From an uncultured Muribaculaceae bacterium (lineage in GTDB: Bacteria; Bacteroidota; Bacteroidia; Bacteroidales; Muribaculaceae): DNA of 24,359 nucleotides. Of this stretch, positions 6,998-15,411 are shown one piece after another. The DNA lies in NCBI GenBank assembly GCA_910579675.1, contig CAJTUF010000028.1:1-24359 (forward strand), read 5' to 3'. The stretch's first letter is position 1; each line of letters begins with the position of its first letter. Under the pieces are notes generated by a model. That model saw nothing but the letters and a program-made list of their open reading frames with translations, searched no databases and had not been told where the DNA came from. Position numbers and translations under genes: made by a program.

Positions 6998-7771
6998 ATG
7001 GACATCAACACCATAAAGTCGGCTGAAAATCTCGTCTATGCCAAGCCGAGACTCCTCAACGACCGCACCATGCACTACTGTCCCGGATGCTCCCACGGAG
7101 TGGTCCACAGGCTCATAGCCGAACTGCTCGACGAAATGGGACAGGCCGACAACACCATTGCTGTAGCCCCGGTAGGTTGCGCCGTCTTTGCCTACAATTA
7201 TATCGACGTAGACTGGATCGAAGCAGCCCATGGCCGCGCCCCGGCAGTGGCCACCGCGGCGAAGCGACTCAACCCATCACGTCTGGTATTTACATATCAG
7301 GGCGACGGCGATCTCGCCGCAATCGGCACCGCCGAGACCATCCATGCCGCCAACCGTGGTGAAAATATCACAATCATTTTCATCAACAACGGCATCTACG
7401 GCATGACCGGAGGCCAGATGGCGCCAACCACCCTCGAAGGAATGAAAACCTCAACCACTCCCTATGGCCGCCGGATAGATCTCAACGGATACCCACTCAA
7501 CATCACTCCTCTGCTGGCCCAACTCCCCGGCACATGCTACGTCACCCGCCAATCGGTCCATACACCCGCCACCGTGGCTCGCGCGAAGAAAGCCCTGAGG
7601 CGCGCCTTTGAAAACTCACTCGCCGGACGCGGCACCTCAGTGGTGGAGATCCTCTCCACCTGCTCCAGCGGCTGGAAGATGAGCCCTGTCAAGTCTAACA
7701 AGTGGATGGAAGAGCACATGATGCCGTCCTATCCCCTCGGCGATATAAAGGCAGCCGACCGACCGGAATAA
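6998..7771 (+). CDS. 2-oxoacid:ferredoxin oxidoreductase beta subunit (TPP-binding)
   Basis: This 257-residue subunit binds the diphosphate of thiamine pyrophosphate. The signature GDGD (102-105) is followed 25 residues later by NNGIYGMTGGQ (130-140), the metal/TPP-binding GDG...NN motif. The N-terminal HYCPGCSHG (26-34) and VGCA (59-62) are typical of KorB/VorA beta subunits. It starts four bases after the alpha stop, so the two are translationally linked. The C-terminus (SGWKMSPVKSNKWMEEHM) is also family-like. The ATG at 6998 is preferred because the longer open frame extends into alpha-coding sequence. Confidence 0.92.
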   Translation: MDINTIKSAENLVYAKPRLLNDRTMHYCPGCSHGVVHRLIAELLDEMGQADNTIAVAPVGCAVFAYNYIDVDWIEAAHGRAPAVATAAKRLNPSRLVFTYQGDGDLAAIGTAETIHAANRGENITIIFINNGIYGMTGGQMAPTTLEGMKTSTTPYGRRIDLNGYPLNITPLLAQLPGTCYVTRQSVHTPATVARAKKALRRAFENSLAGRGTSVVEILSTCSSGWKMSPVKSNKWMEEHMMPSYPLGDIKAADRPE

Positions 7772-7811
7772 TCACCCTGTCCACTCCCTCTCACTACCCC
7801 ACTCTTCATTC

Positions 7812-8354
7812 ATGAAAAAAGAAATCATCATAGCCGGTTTCGGCGGTCAGGGCGTACTGTCGATGGGCAAGATTCTGGCTTATTCAGGTCTCATGGACAA
7901 TCTTGATGTGACATGGATGCCATCCTACGGGCCCGAACAGCGCGGCGGCACCGCCAATGTCACCGTGATTCTCTCCGACGAAGGGCCCATATCATCGCCC
8001 GTGCTCGACACCTTTGATGTGGCTGTGCTTCTCAACCAGCAGAGCCTCGACAAATTCGAGCGCAAAGTAAAACCGGGCGGCATACTTATCTACGACTCCT
8101 ACGGAGTGCATACTCCGCCATCACGCACCGATATCGCGGTCTACCGCATCGACGCCATGGATGCTCTCGCTTCTATGGGGTCGGCAAAGACTTACAATAT
8201 GATTGTTCTCGGAGCATTGCTGGCCGTGTGTCCCTGTGTGCCCGAGTCGAGTGTCGACCGCGCCCTTGAGAAGGTGATTCCTGAGCGACATCACGATCTT
8301 CTCGGCATAAACCGCGAGGCATTCCGCTGCGGACGCGACCTCATAAAGTCCTGA
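7812..8354 (+). CDS. 2-oxoacid:ferredoxin oxidoreductase gamma subunit
   Basis: This 180-residue member of the pyruvate/ketoisovalerate oxidoreductase catalytic (gamma) domain family opens with the diagnostic IIIAGFGGQGVLSMGKILAY and continues with MPSYGPEQRGGTANVTV, both conserved in KorC/VorC. It completes the alpha-beta-gamma-delta complex. It lies 40 bases after the beta gene with no promoter visible between, and is last in the operon, followed by a GC-rich hairpin. Confidence 0.92.
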   Translation: MKKEIIIAGFGGQGVLSMGKILAYSGLMDNLDVTWMPSYGPEQRGGTANVTVILSDEGPISSPVLDTFDVAVLLNQQSLDKFERKVKPGGILIYDSYGVHTPPSRTDIAVYRIDAMDALASMGSAKTYNMIVLGALLAVCPCVPESSVDRALEKVIPERHHDLLGINREAFRCGRDLIKS

Positions 8355-8383
8355 CAGCCGGTTTACCGACGCCCCCATTAACC

Positions 8384-8430
8384 CGAGCCCGCATGGAGCC
8401 GCACAAATGCCGCAGCTCCATGCGGGCTCG
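8384..8430 (+). terminator. hairpin terminator after the oxidoreductase operon
   Basis: A perfect 16-bp inverted repeat (8384-8399 with 8415-8430, arms beginning CGAGCCCGCATGG) surrounds a 15-base loop, 29 bases after the gamma stop. No strong T-tract follows on either strand. It may therefore be a bidirectional block, a factor-assisted terminator or an mRNA 3'-end stabiliser. Confidence 0.65.
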
Positions 8431-8432
8431 TA

Positions 8433-8463
8433 TTGGCAGGTGAGCGATTATTTTGTAATTTTG
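8433..8463 (+). promoter_or_regulatory. mutS2 promoter abutting the start codon
   Basis: TAATTTTG at 8456-8463 is an exact -7 box. TTG at 8433-8435 fits a -33 element at the usual 20-base spacing and sits directly after the preceding hairpin. Only four bases (TAAC) separate the -7 box from the mutS2 ATG at 8468. A near-copy, TATTTTG, lies just upstream at 8449-8455. Confidence 0.65.
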
Positions 8464-8467
8464 TAAC

Positions 8468-10942
8468 ATGATTTATCCAGACAGCTTTGAACGTAAGATA
8501 GGATTTGACACCGTGAGGCGTGAGATTGACTCCCGGTGTCTGTCGCCTATGGGTGTCCGCGCCGCATCGGAGATCTCTTTTTCCACAGATGCCGCAGCAA
8601 TAGCCGAAGCTCTCGAAGCCACATCGGAGATGCTCTCTATCGTTGAGGGCGAAGAGGATCTGCCCTTCGGAACTTTGGCCGATTTCGAGGCTCTGGCGGG
8701 ACAGATACGTGTGCCCGGCACTTTCCTTACCGCCCAGGAGTTGTATCGTCTTGGTGCAAGCCTCGCCACTGTTGCGGCCATCCACACATTTTTTGTCCGT
8801 CACCGCGATCCTGATTCAGGCGAGTCGGCCTATCCCCGCCTTGATCTGATATCGCAAGGCCTCACCCCCTTTCCTGCCATAACCTCCATGCTCGACCGTA
8901 TTCTCGACCGCTATGCTGAGATACGCGATAACGCAAGCCCTCTCCTTGCCGACATTCGCCACAGGCTCCAGAGCATGTCGGGTACCGTCAATGCCGTGAT
9001 GAGGAGAGTAATGGCGCGGGCAGCCGCCGACGGCGTAGTCGATGCCGATGCCTCCCCGACCATGCGCGACGGCCGCCTGGTGATTCCCGTCGCTCCAATG
9101 CACAAGCGCAAGCTCTCGGGTATTGTCCACGACGAGAGCGCCTCGGGCAAGACGGTGTTTATCGAACCGGCCGAAGTGGTCGAAGTCAACAACCGCATAC
9201 GTGAGCTTCAGATTGAGGAGCAACGCGAGATAATGCGCATCCTTGTGAGCGCCGCCGACGAGATCCGACCCTTTATCGACGACATCATAGCCACTGCCGA
9301 AGCCTTCGGGATGATTGATTTCATTCATGCCAAGGCTTTATATGCCCGCGAAATAGGCGGATGCCTTCCCCACCTCGCCTCCGGGCCTGAGCTTGAGTGG
9401 TACAATGCGTGCCATCCAGTGCTGCTCGCTTCTCTCAGGCGTCAGGGCAAGGAGATAGTACCTCTCGACATAACCCTCACCCCCAAGAGCCGCCTGCTGG
9501 TCATATCCGGTCCTAATGCAGGTGGTAAATCGGTGACGCTTAAAACGGTAGGCATAATCCAGTACATGACCCAATGCGGAGTGCTTCCGCCGCTCTACGA
9601 AAACAGCCACATAGGTGTGTTTTCCGACATTTTCATCGACATAGGCGACGACCAGTCGATCGAAGATGACCTTTCGACCTACTCTTCCCATCTGCGCAAT
9701 ATGCGCAACTTCGTGAGCCATGGCCGCGCCACCTCACTCGTGTTGATTGACGAATTTGGATCGGGCACCGAACCACAGATAGGCGGAGCCATTGCCCAGG
9801 CCATACTCCACCGCTTTGCCGACACAGGGATGTGGGGCGTAGTCACAACCCACTTTCAGAACCTTAAGCATTTTGCTGAAGACACCGAGGGACTCGTCAA
9901 CGGCTCCATGCTCTACGACCGGCAGAAGATGGAACCGCTCTTCAAATTGTCGATAGGCAATGCCGGAAGTTCGTTTGCTCTTGAGATCGCACGCAAAACC
10001 GGCCTTGATCCTGCGATAATATCCGAAGCCGAGCAAATTGTGGGAAGTGAATATGTCAAGATGGACCGTTACCTGCTCGACATAGCCCGCGACCGCCGCT
10101 ACTGGGACAATAAGCGCACTTCGGTGAGACAGAAAGAGAAGCGCCTCGAAGAGCTCATTGAGAAATATGAAAATGATGCCGAGACTCTGAGGCATGCCCG
10201 CAGAGAGATTCTCGACGATGCCCGTGCTCAAGCCAAACGTATCATCGACGCCTCCAATGCGGGTATAGAGCGCACAATCAAGGAAATACGCGAGGCGCAG
10301 GCTGATCGGGAGCAAACTCTTGCCGCACGCTCGCGCCTGCGCGAAGAAAAAGACCGGCTCACTGACTCATCGGCCGACGCCGAACATCCGATCCTTGCCC
10401 GTGCGCCAAAAGGCAAACGCAAGCGCAATGACAAGCAGCCTCAGCATCAACCCTCAACCTCCGGCCCCGGAAAGGATATTAAAGTCGGGAGCGCGGTGAA
10501 GCTCGATGGCGAGGGAGCCGCCGGGCGTGTGGTCGACATTCAGGGGCGTCAGGCCACCGTGATTTTCGGCAATCTCAAGACCACCGTCAAGATCGACCGT
10601 CTGCGCCCAACAGCCGCCGACCCCGACAAGGCTCTACCCAAAGCGGCCTCGTTTGTAAGCCGCGAGTCGAGCGACGACATCCGACGCCGCCAGCTTGCAT
10701 TCAAGCAGGATATAGATGTGCGCGGTATGCGCACCGACGAAGCGGTGCAGGCTGTGACTTACTTCATCGACGATGCCATACAGTTCAATGCCCGCCGCGT
10801 GCGCATACTCCACGGCACCGGCACTGGCGCTCTCCGCCAGTACATACGCAATTATCTGGCAACGGTGGCGGGTGTGACATCGGCCCACGATGAGGATGTA
10901 CGGCTCGGCGGAGCCGGCATCACCGTGGTTGAACTCAGTTGA
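8468..10942 (+). CDS. mutS2: MutS2 family ATPase/endonuclease with KOW-like and Smr domains
   Basis: The 824-residue protein has the MutS2 layout: a MutS-like core and clamp region (1-320), then the ABC-type ATPase with Walker A SGPNAGGKS (about 345-353) and Walker B LVLIDEFGSGTEP (about 423-435). A long charged coiled coil (about 530-640) follows, then a basic linker, a small KOW-like beta domain around GSAVKLDGEGAAGRVVDIQG and a C-terminal Smr domain (about 746-824, DIDVRGMR and ILHGTGTGALR). It lacks the mismatch-binding N-terminal domain of MutS1. MutS2 was linked to suppression of recombination, and in Bacillus to splitting collided ribosomes. Either role is possible here. The start (MIYPDSFERKIGFD) matches typical Bacteroidales MutS2 N-termini. 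Confidence 0.95.
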   Translation: MIYPDSFERKIGFDTVRREIDSRCLSPMGVRAASEISFSTDAAAIAEALEATSEMLSIVEGEEDLPFGTLADFEALAGQIRVPGTFLTAQELYRLGASLATVAAIHTFFVRHRDPDSGESAYPRLDLISQGLTPFPAITSMLDRILDRYAEIRDNASPLLADIRHRLQSMSGTVNAVMRRVMARAAADGVVDADASPTMRDGRLVIPVAPMHKRKLSGIVHDESASGKTVFIEPAEVVEVNNRIRELQIEEQREIMRILVSAADEIRPFIDDIIATAEAFGMIDFIHAKALYAREIGGCLPHLASGPELEWYNACHPVLLASLRRQGKEIVPLDITLTPKSRLLVISGPNAGGKSVTLKTVGIIQYMTQCGVLPPLYENSHIGVFSDIFIDIGDDQSIEDDLSTYSSHLRNMRNFVSHGRATSLVLIDEFGSGTEPQIGGAIAQAILHRFADTGMWGVVTTHFQNLKHFAEDTEGLVNGSMLYDRQKMEPLFKLSIGNAGSSFALEIARKTGLDPAIISEAEQIVGSEYVKMDRYLLDIARDRRYWDNKRTSVRQKEKRLEELIEKYENDAETLRHARREILDDARAQAKRIIDASNAGIERTIKEIREAQADREQTLAARSRLREEKDRLTDSSADAEHPILARAPKGKRKRNDKQPQHQPSTSGPGKDIKVGSAVKLDGEGAAGRVVDIQGRQATVIFGNLKTTVKIDRLRPTAADPDKALPKAASFVSRESSDDIRRRQLAFKQDIDVRGMRTDEAVQAVTYFIDDAIQFNARRVRILHGTGTGALRQYIRNYLATVAGVTSAHDEDVRLGGAGITVVELS

Positions 10943-10973
10943 TCAACACCTCGGCGCCTATTTTCACAATTTG

Positions 10974-11005
10974 CTTGTATTTCGACACTATTTTTTATAC
11001 TTTTG
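10974..11005 (+). promoter_or_regulatory. his operon promoter
   Basis: TACTTTTG at 10998-11005 matches TAnnTTTG. CTTG at 10974-10977 lies 20 bases upstream as the -33 element, and an overlapping TTTG at 10970-10973 has 24-base spacing. The predicted start is about 11008-11012, leaving a leader of about 110 bases before hisG. Confidence 0.65.
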
Positions 11006-11008
11006 CAG

Positions 11009-11041
11009 TCTGATGATTGTTAATAATTAGCAATCATCAGA
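11009..11041 (+). promoter_or_regulatory. 11-bp hairpin at the predicted 5' end of the his mRNA
   Basis: TCTGATGATTG (11009-11019) and CAATCATCAGA (11031-11041) are perfect inverted repeats around an 11-base A/T-rich loop, followed by CTTTTGCTTT. The stem begins within a few bases of the predicted transcription start. It could be a 5' stabilising structure, an early attenuator or a terminator for transcripts reading through from mutS2. No His-rich leader peptide was found beside it. Confidence 0.6.
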
Positions 11042-11094
11042 CTTTTGCTTTATAGCGTGACATTTCACACTGGCTCATGCACTCCTCCTCCAAT

Positions 11095-11110
11095 AGGTAA
11101 TCAGGTAATC
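11095..11110 (+). repeat. tandem 8-bp repeat upstream of hisG
   Basis: AGGTAATC occurs twice in immediate tandem (11095-11102 and 11103-11110), ending 11 bases before the hisG start codon. Its location in the leader near the ribosome-binding region makes a regulatory role conceivable. Chance or slippage is also possible. Confidence 0.5.
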
Positions 11111-11121
11111 CAAACAAAACA

Positions 11122-11973
11122 ATGCTCACCATCGCAATACAGAATAAGGGTCGCCTTAACGAAGACACCCTGGCCCTTCTGGCCGACGCAGGTATAACCG
11201 CGTCGGCAAGTCATCGCAAACTCATATCCGAAGCAAGCGGTTTTCCGCTCCATGTGCTGTACCTGCGCGACGACGACATCCCTCAGGCTGTCGCGATGGG
11301 CGTGGCCGATATAGGCATAGTAGGGCTCAACGAAGTGCTTGAAAAGGAGCAGAGCGTCGATGTGAGGATGAAACTCGGTTTCGGCAAGTGTCGCCTCTCG
11401 ATAGCTGTTCCGGCTGCAAGCGGCTACCACGATCCATCGTGGCTCGACGGACGACGCATCGCCACTTCCTATCCCGTCATACTCAAGCGCTATCTCGATG
11501 AGAGAGGTATAAATGCCCGGGTGCATGAGATAGCCGGATCGGTCGAAGTGGCTCCTGCCGTAGGTATGGCCGATGCTATTTTCGATATTGTATCGTCGGG
11601 TGGCACGCTTATACAGAATGGCCTCAGGGAGGTCGACACTGCCATAGAATCGGAGGCAGTACTTATTGCAGGCTCCTCGCTCGACTCTGAAAAGGAGGCG
11701 TTGATTGATAAACTGATGTTTCGCTTCAACTCTATCATAGAAAGCCGGGGCATGAAGTATGTGCTCATGAATCTACCTCGCGAAACGGTAGAGATGGCGG
11801 TGGCCATTCTCCCCGGCATGAAAAGCCCCACTATACTGCCTCTCGCCGATCCGGCATGGGTGTCGCTCCATGTCGTGCTCCACGAAAATGTGATGTGGGA
11901 TAAAATCGAACAGTTGAAGAAAATCGGGGCAACCGACATTCTTGTACTGGCCCTTGAAAATGTGATCAGATAA
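11122..11973 (+). CDS. hisG: ATP phosphoribosyltransferase, long form
   Basis: HisG catalyses the first, committed step of histidine synthesis, joining ATP and PRPP to give phosphoribosyl-ATP. The 283-residue length is that of the long (HisG-L) type: two periplasmic-binding-protein-like catalytic domains (about 1-205) plus a C-terminal ACT-like domain (about 210-283) that senses histidine in the family. Seen here are the N-terminal LTIAIQNKGRL, the central GMADAIFDIVSSGGTLIQNGL containing the PRPP-loop region, and the tail MWDKIEQLKKIGATDILVLALEN. The long form does not need HisZ, and none is present. It is the first gene of the operon. Its stop TAA shares one base with the hisD ATG. Confidence 0.97.
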   Translation: MLTIAIQNKGRLNEDTLALLADAGITASASHRKLISEASGFPLHVLYLRDDDIPQAVAMGVADIGIVGLNEVLEKEQSVDVRMKLGFGKCRLSIAVPAASGYHDPSWLDGRRIATSYPVILKRYLDERGINARVHEIAGSVEVAPAVGMADAIFDIVSSGGTLIQNGLREVDTAIESEAVLIAGSSLDSEKEALIDKLMFRFNSIIESRGMKYVLMNLPRETVEMAVAILPGMKSPTILPLADPAWVSLHVVLHENVMWDKIEQLKKIGATDILVLALENVIR

Positions 11974-13262
11974 TGGAAATCATAGTCAACCCACCGCGTG
12001 GGAGCTGGCAGTCGCTATGCACCCGCAATATCCCAGACGACACTGACATAGAAAAAGCTGTAGAGCAGATTTTGCAGCATGTCAAGGTAGAAGGCGACGC
12101 AGCCCTCACCCGCTACGCCGCGCAGTTTGACAGGTTTACCGGAGATTCGCTCAGAGTAAGCGATGACGAGATTGAGAGCGGGGCCGCAGCTGTAACACCG
12201 GAGGTTGCCGACGCCATACGCGCCGCAGCCGACAACATTGCCCGCTTCCACCGGGCCCAGCTTCCCGAACCGGTCGAAGTGACCACTACCGTGGGCGTTG
12301 TTTGCAGCCAGAAGGCGGTGGCCATCCGTCGTGTCGGACTCTACATACCCGGTGGCCGGGCGCCTCTTTTTTCCACAGTGCTGATGCTCGGCATCCCGGC
12401 ACAGCTGGCCGGATGCCGTGAGGTGATTCTCTGCACTCCCCAGAACGGCACCAACCCCATAGCACCCGAAATTCTATTTGCCGCGCGCCTTTGTGGCATA
12501 AAGAATATCTATCGGATAGGTGGCGCACAGGCCATCGCCGCCATGGCCTACGGCACCGATACCATACCTGCCGTTGACAAGATTTTCGGCCCAGGCAACA
12601 GGTTTGTCACCAAAGCCAAGCAGCTCGTCAGCCGGGTAACCGCCATTGACATGCCTGCCGGCCCGAGCGAGGTGATGGTAGTGGCCGATCACACGTCATG
12701 CCCCACCTTTGTGGCCGCCGACATGCTGTCGCAAGCCGAACACGGCCCCGACAGTCAGGCCATCGCTGTTTGTCCATCGGAAGCCATAGCCTCTGAGATT
12801 AGTAAAGAGGTCGCGCGCCTCGCCGCCACACTTCCGCGTGCCGAGTCAATAGCCGGATCGCTTGCCCACAGCCGGATCATAGTTTTACCCGACCGTCGCT
12901 CGATGATCGAATTTGCCAATCTCTATTCGCCCGAACACCTCATACTCTCTGTTGACTCGCCATGGGAAGCCGCTGCAGAGATAAGCGCAGCCGGAAGTGT
13001 GTTTATAGGCAACTTCTCGCCCGAGAGCGCCGGCGACTACGCCTCCGGCACCAACCACACTCTCCCGACCTCAGCTTGGGCCCGCTCCATGAGCGGCGTC
13101 AACATCGACAGCTTCATGCACAAGATAACCTTTCAGGAACTCACCCCCGAAGGACTCAAAGGACTTTCGGGTGTGATCACCACCATGGCACATGCCGAAG
13201 GTCTTGACGCCCACGCACTTGCCGTGGATGTGCGCACCGCTTACAATCAACGACTGTCATAA
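11973..13262 (+). CDS. hisD: histidinol dehydrogenase
   Basis: This 429-residue zinc enzyme oxidises L-histidinol to histidine in two NAD-dependent steps, the last two of the pathway. Characteristic segments are IRRVGLYIPGGRAPLFSTVLM, KIFGPGNRFVTKAKQLV, DMPAGPSEVMVVAD, the catalytic Glu-His pair in YSPEHLIL, and SAGDYASGTNHTLPTS near the C-terminus. Length matches the usual 425-435 residues. It overlaps hisG by one base (TAATG) and precedes hisC by 11 bases. Confidence 0.97.
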   Translation: MEIIVNPPRGSWQSLCTRNIPDDTDIEKAVEQILQHVKVEGDAALTRYAAQFDRFTGDSLRVSDDEIESGAAAVTPEVADAIRAAADNIARFHRAQLPEPVEVTTTVGVVCSQKAVAIRRVGLYIPGGRAPLFSTVLMLGIPAQLAGCREVILCTPQNGTNPIAPEILFAARLCGIKNIYRIGGAQAIAAMAYGTDTIPAVDKIFGPGNRFVTKAKQLVSRVTAIDMPAGPSEVMVVADHTSCPTFVAADMLSQAEHGPDSQAIAVCPSEAIASEISKEVARLAATLPRAESIAGSLAHSRIIVLPDRRSMIEFANLYSPEHLILSVDSPWEAAAEISAAGSVFIGNFSPESAGDYASGTNHTLPTSAWARSMSGVNIDSFMHKITFQELTPEGLKGLSGVITTMAHAEGLDAHALAVDVRTAYNQRLS

Positions 13263-13273
13263 TCCTCCCCCCG

Positions 13274-14308
13274 ATGAATCCAATTGCTTTCATACGCAAG
13301 AATATACTCGCGCTGCAACCTTACTCTACCGCCCGCGACGACTTCAAGGGCGGCGACATATCGGTCTGGCTTGATGCCAACGAGTCGCCATATTCCAATG
13401 GCGTAAACCGCTATCCCGACCCTCATCAGCGTAAGGTCAAGGAGCAGGTGGCCGCGCTTTTCGGTGCCCCTGCCGAGAGCATTTTTCTCGGTGGCGCTGG
13501 TAGCGACGAGGCCATCGACTTAGTATATCGTATTTTCTGTACTCCTGGCTGCGACAATGCCGTAGCTATCACACCGAGCTACGGGGTTTATCGTGTTGCA
13601 GCCGACATTAACGATATCAAGCTGCGGGAGATCGAACTCGATCCCGGCTTCGGGCTCCCCGTCGACCGCATCCTTGACTCTACCGACAGTCTCACCAAGG
13701 TGATCTGGCTATGCAGCCCTAATAACCCCACAGGCAATGCCTTCGAGCGGGCCGACATGCTGCGCATTGCCGACCGATTCAACGGCATGGTGGTGATCGA
13801 CGAGGCCTATGCCGATTTTTCATCGCGCGGGTCTATGATCAACGACATTGCCACTCATCCCAACATCATCATACTCCGCACCTTTTCCAAAGCATGGGGA
13901 TTGGCCGGAATGCGCTGCGGCATGGCATTTGCCGACCCAAGGGTCATAGCTTATTTCGACAGAGTAAAATATCCCTACAATATGAGCTCGCTCATACAGC
14001 AGGAGCTGTTGAGGCGCATTGCCGAAGGCACCGGAAATCATATAGCCGAGACAGTGGCCGAGCGCAACCGCGTGGCCTCGGCTCTCGCCTGCGCTCCGTG
14101 TGTCGACACTGTATATCCATCCGAAGCCAATTTTCTGCTTGTAAAAGTGAGTGATCCCGATCGCATATACCGTCTGCTCACCGACAATGGTGTGATCGTG
14201 CGAAACCGCTCGCGGCTCCCGATGTGCGACGGATCGCTCCGTATCACCATCGGCACACCCGACGAAAATACCCGGCTCATCAACCTTTTCAGCAAATTTG
14301 AACGATGA
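13274..14308 (+). CDS. hisC: histidinol-phosphate aminotransferase
   Basis: This 344-residue fold-type I PLP enzyme transfers the amino group from glutamate to imidazole-acetol phosphate. Landmarks are LDANESPY (33-40), SPNNPTG (148-154), VIDEAYADF (174-182) with the PLP-contacting Asp and Tyr, and RTFSKAWGLAGMRCG (202-216), in which K206 forms the Schiff base. The tail RNRSRLPMCDGSLRITIGT is typical. Its last four bases (ATGA) overlap the hisB start, a sign of translational coupling. Confidence 0.97.
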   Translation: MNPIAFIRKNILALQPYSTARDDFKGGDISVWLDANESPYSNGVNRYPDPHQRKVKEQVAALFGAPAESIFLGGAGSDEAIDLVYRIFCTPGCDNAVAITPSYGVYRVAADINDIKLREIELDPGFGLPVDRILDSTDSLTKVIWLCSPNNPTGNAFERADMLRIADRFNGMVVIDEAYADFSSRGSMINDIATHPNIIILRTFSKAWGLAGMRCGMAFADPRVIAYFDRVKYPYNMSSLIQQELLRRIAEGTGNHIAETVAERNRVASALACAPCVDTVYPSEANFLLVKVSDPDRIYRLLTDNGVIVRNRSRLPMCDGSLRITIGTPDENTRLINLFSKFER

Positions 14309-15411
14309 CTCAGCCCCTCAAGAAAGCCATTTTTATTGACCGCGACGGCACCATCATACTCGAACCGGCCGACGAGCAGATCGACTCGCTTGAAAAGCTG
14401 GAATTTGTGCCCGGCGTGATCTCAGCCCTCCGCTCGCTTACAGGCAAGGGCTACGAGCTTGTAATGGTGTCGAATCAGGATGGCCTCGGCACTCCCTCGT
14501 TTCCCGAGGCGACATTCCATCCGGCCCACAACAAGATGCTCTCCATCCTCAAAGGCGAAGGGATAGAGTTTGACGCCCAGCATATCGACCGCAGCTTCCC
14601 CCACGAAAACAAGCCTACACGCAAGCCTGGCACCGACATGCTCACCTCTTATCTCGACGGAAGCTATGATATGGCGGCTTCCTTTGTCATAGGCGACCGC
14701 ATATCCGACCTCCAGCTCGCCGCCAATCTCGGAGCAAAAGGGATCTATCTCGGCCTCCCCGGAAAAGATTTACCGGCTTATGACCTCGCAACGACCGACT
14801 GGCATGAGATAGCCACCCACATACTCTCGCAAGGGCGCACGGCAGTGGTCGACCGCACCACTTCCGAAACCGATATCCACATACGGGTAAATCTCGACGG
14901 CTACGGTCAGTCGGCCATCGATACCGGCCTGAAATTTCTCGACCACATGCTTTGGCAGATACCACACCACTCAGGGATTGCCCTTGATGTGACGTGCAAG
15001 GGTGATCTTGAGGTCGACGAACACCACTCCATGGAGGATGTTGCCATTGCGCTTGGCGACGCACTCATCAATGCCCTTGGCGACAAGCGCGGCATCGAAC
15101 GATATGGTTTTGTGCTACCTATGGACGAATGTCGCGCAATGGTGCTGATCGACTTCGGAGGCCGCATCGACTTCCAGTGGAATGTGCCATTCACCCGCGA
15201 GTATGTGGGCGACACACCCACTGAGATGTATCGCCACTTTTTCCACTCGCTCTGCTGCGCCATGAAGTGCAATCTGCATATCGAGGCTTCGGGCGACAAC
15301 AATCACCATCTGGCCGAAGCTGTGTTCAAGGCATTTGCGAGGGCCCTACGTATGGCCATACGCCGCGATCCCTTCGATTACCATCTACCTTCAAGCAAAG
15401 GATTATTATGA
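14305..15411 (+). CDS. hisB: bifunctional histidinol-phosphatase / imidazoleglycerol-phosphate dehydratase
   Basis: This 368-residue fusion performs pathway steps 6 and 8. Residues about 1-165 are a HAD-superfamily phosphatase with the DxDGT motif (IDRDGT, nucleophile D12) and VIGDRISDLQLAANLGAKGI as the metal-binding motif. Residues about 176-368 are the IGP dehydratase with metal-binding motifs DHML, DEHHSMEDVAIALG and a second NNHHLAEAVFKAFARAL. This is the enterobacterial-type HisB fusion, also common in Bacteroidota. The stop TGA overlaps the hisH ATG by four bases (ATGA). Confidence 0.97.
   Translation: MTQPLKKAIFIDRDGTIILEPADEQIDSLEKLEFVPGVISALRSLTGKGYELVMVSNQDGLGTPSFPEATFHPAHNKMLSILKGEGIEFDAQHIDRSFPHENKPTRKPGTDMLTSYLDGSYDMAASFVIGDRISDLQLAANLGAKGIYLGLPGKDLPAYDLATTDWHEIATHILSQGRTAVVDRTTSETDIHIRVNLDGYGQSAIDTGLKFLDHMLWQIPHHSGIALDVTCKGDLEVDEHHSMEDVAIALGDALINALGDKRGIERYGFVLPMDECRAMVLIDFGGRIDFQWNVPFTREYVGDTPTEMYRHFFHSLCCAMKCNLHIEASGDNNHHLAEAVFKAFARALRMAIRRDPFDYHLPSSKGLL

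Noticed and set aside
9734..10315. 193-residue minus-strand open frame inside mutS2, and similar ones at 8816-9328 and 16640-17164
   Set aside because: These are antisense shadows of mutS2 and hisF/hisA, with no family resemblance and no promoter boxes.
11041..11121. His-rich leader peptide for enteric-style attenuation of the his operon
   Set aside because: The only short frame (MHSSSNR) has one His codon and other frames show no His run. No alternative terminator/antiterminator pair is evident.
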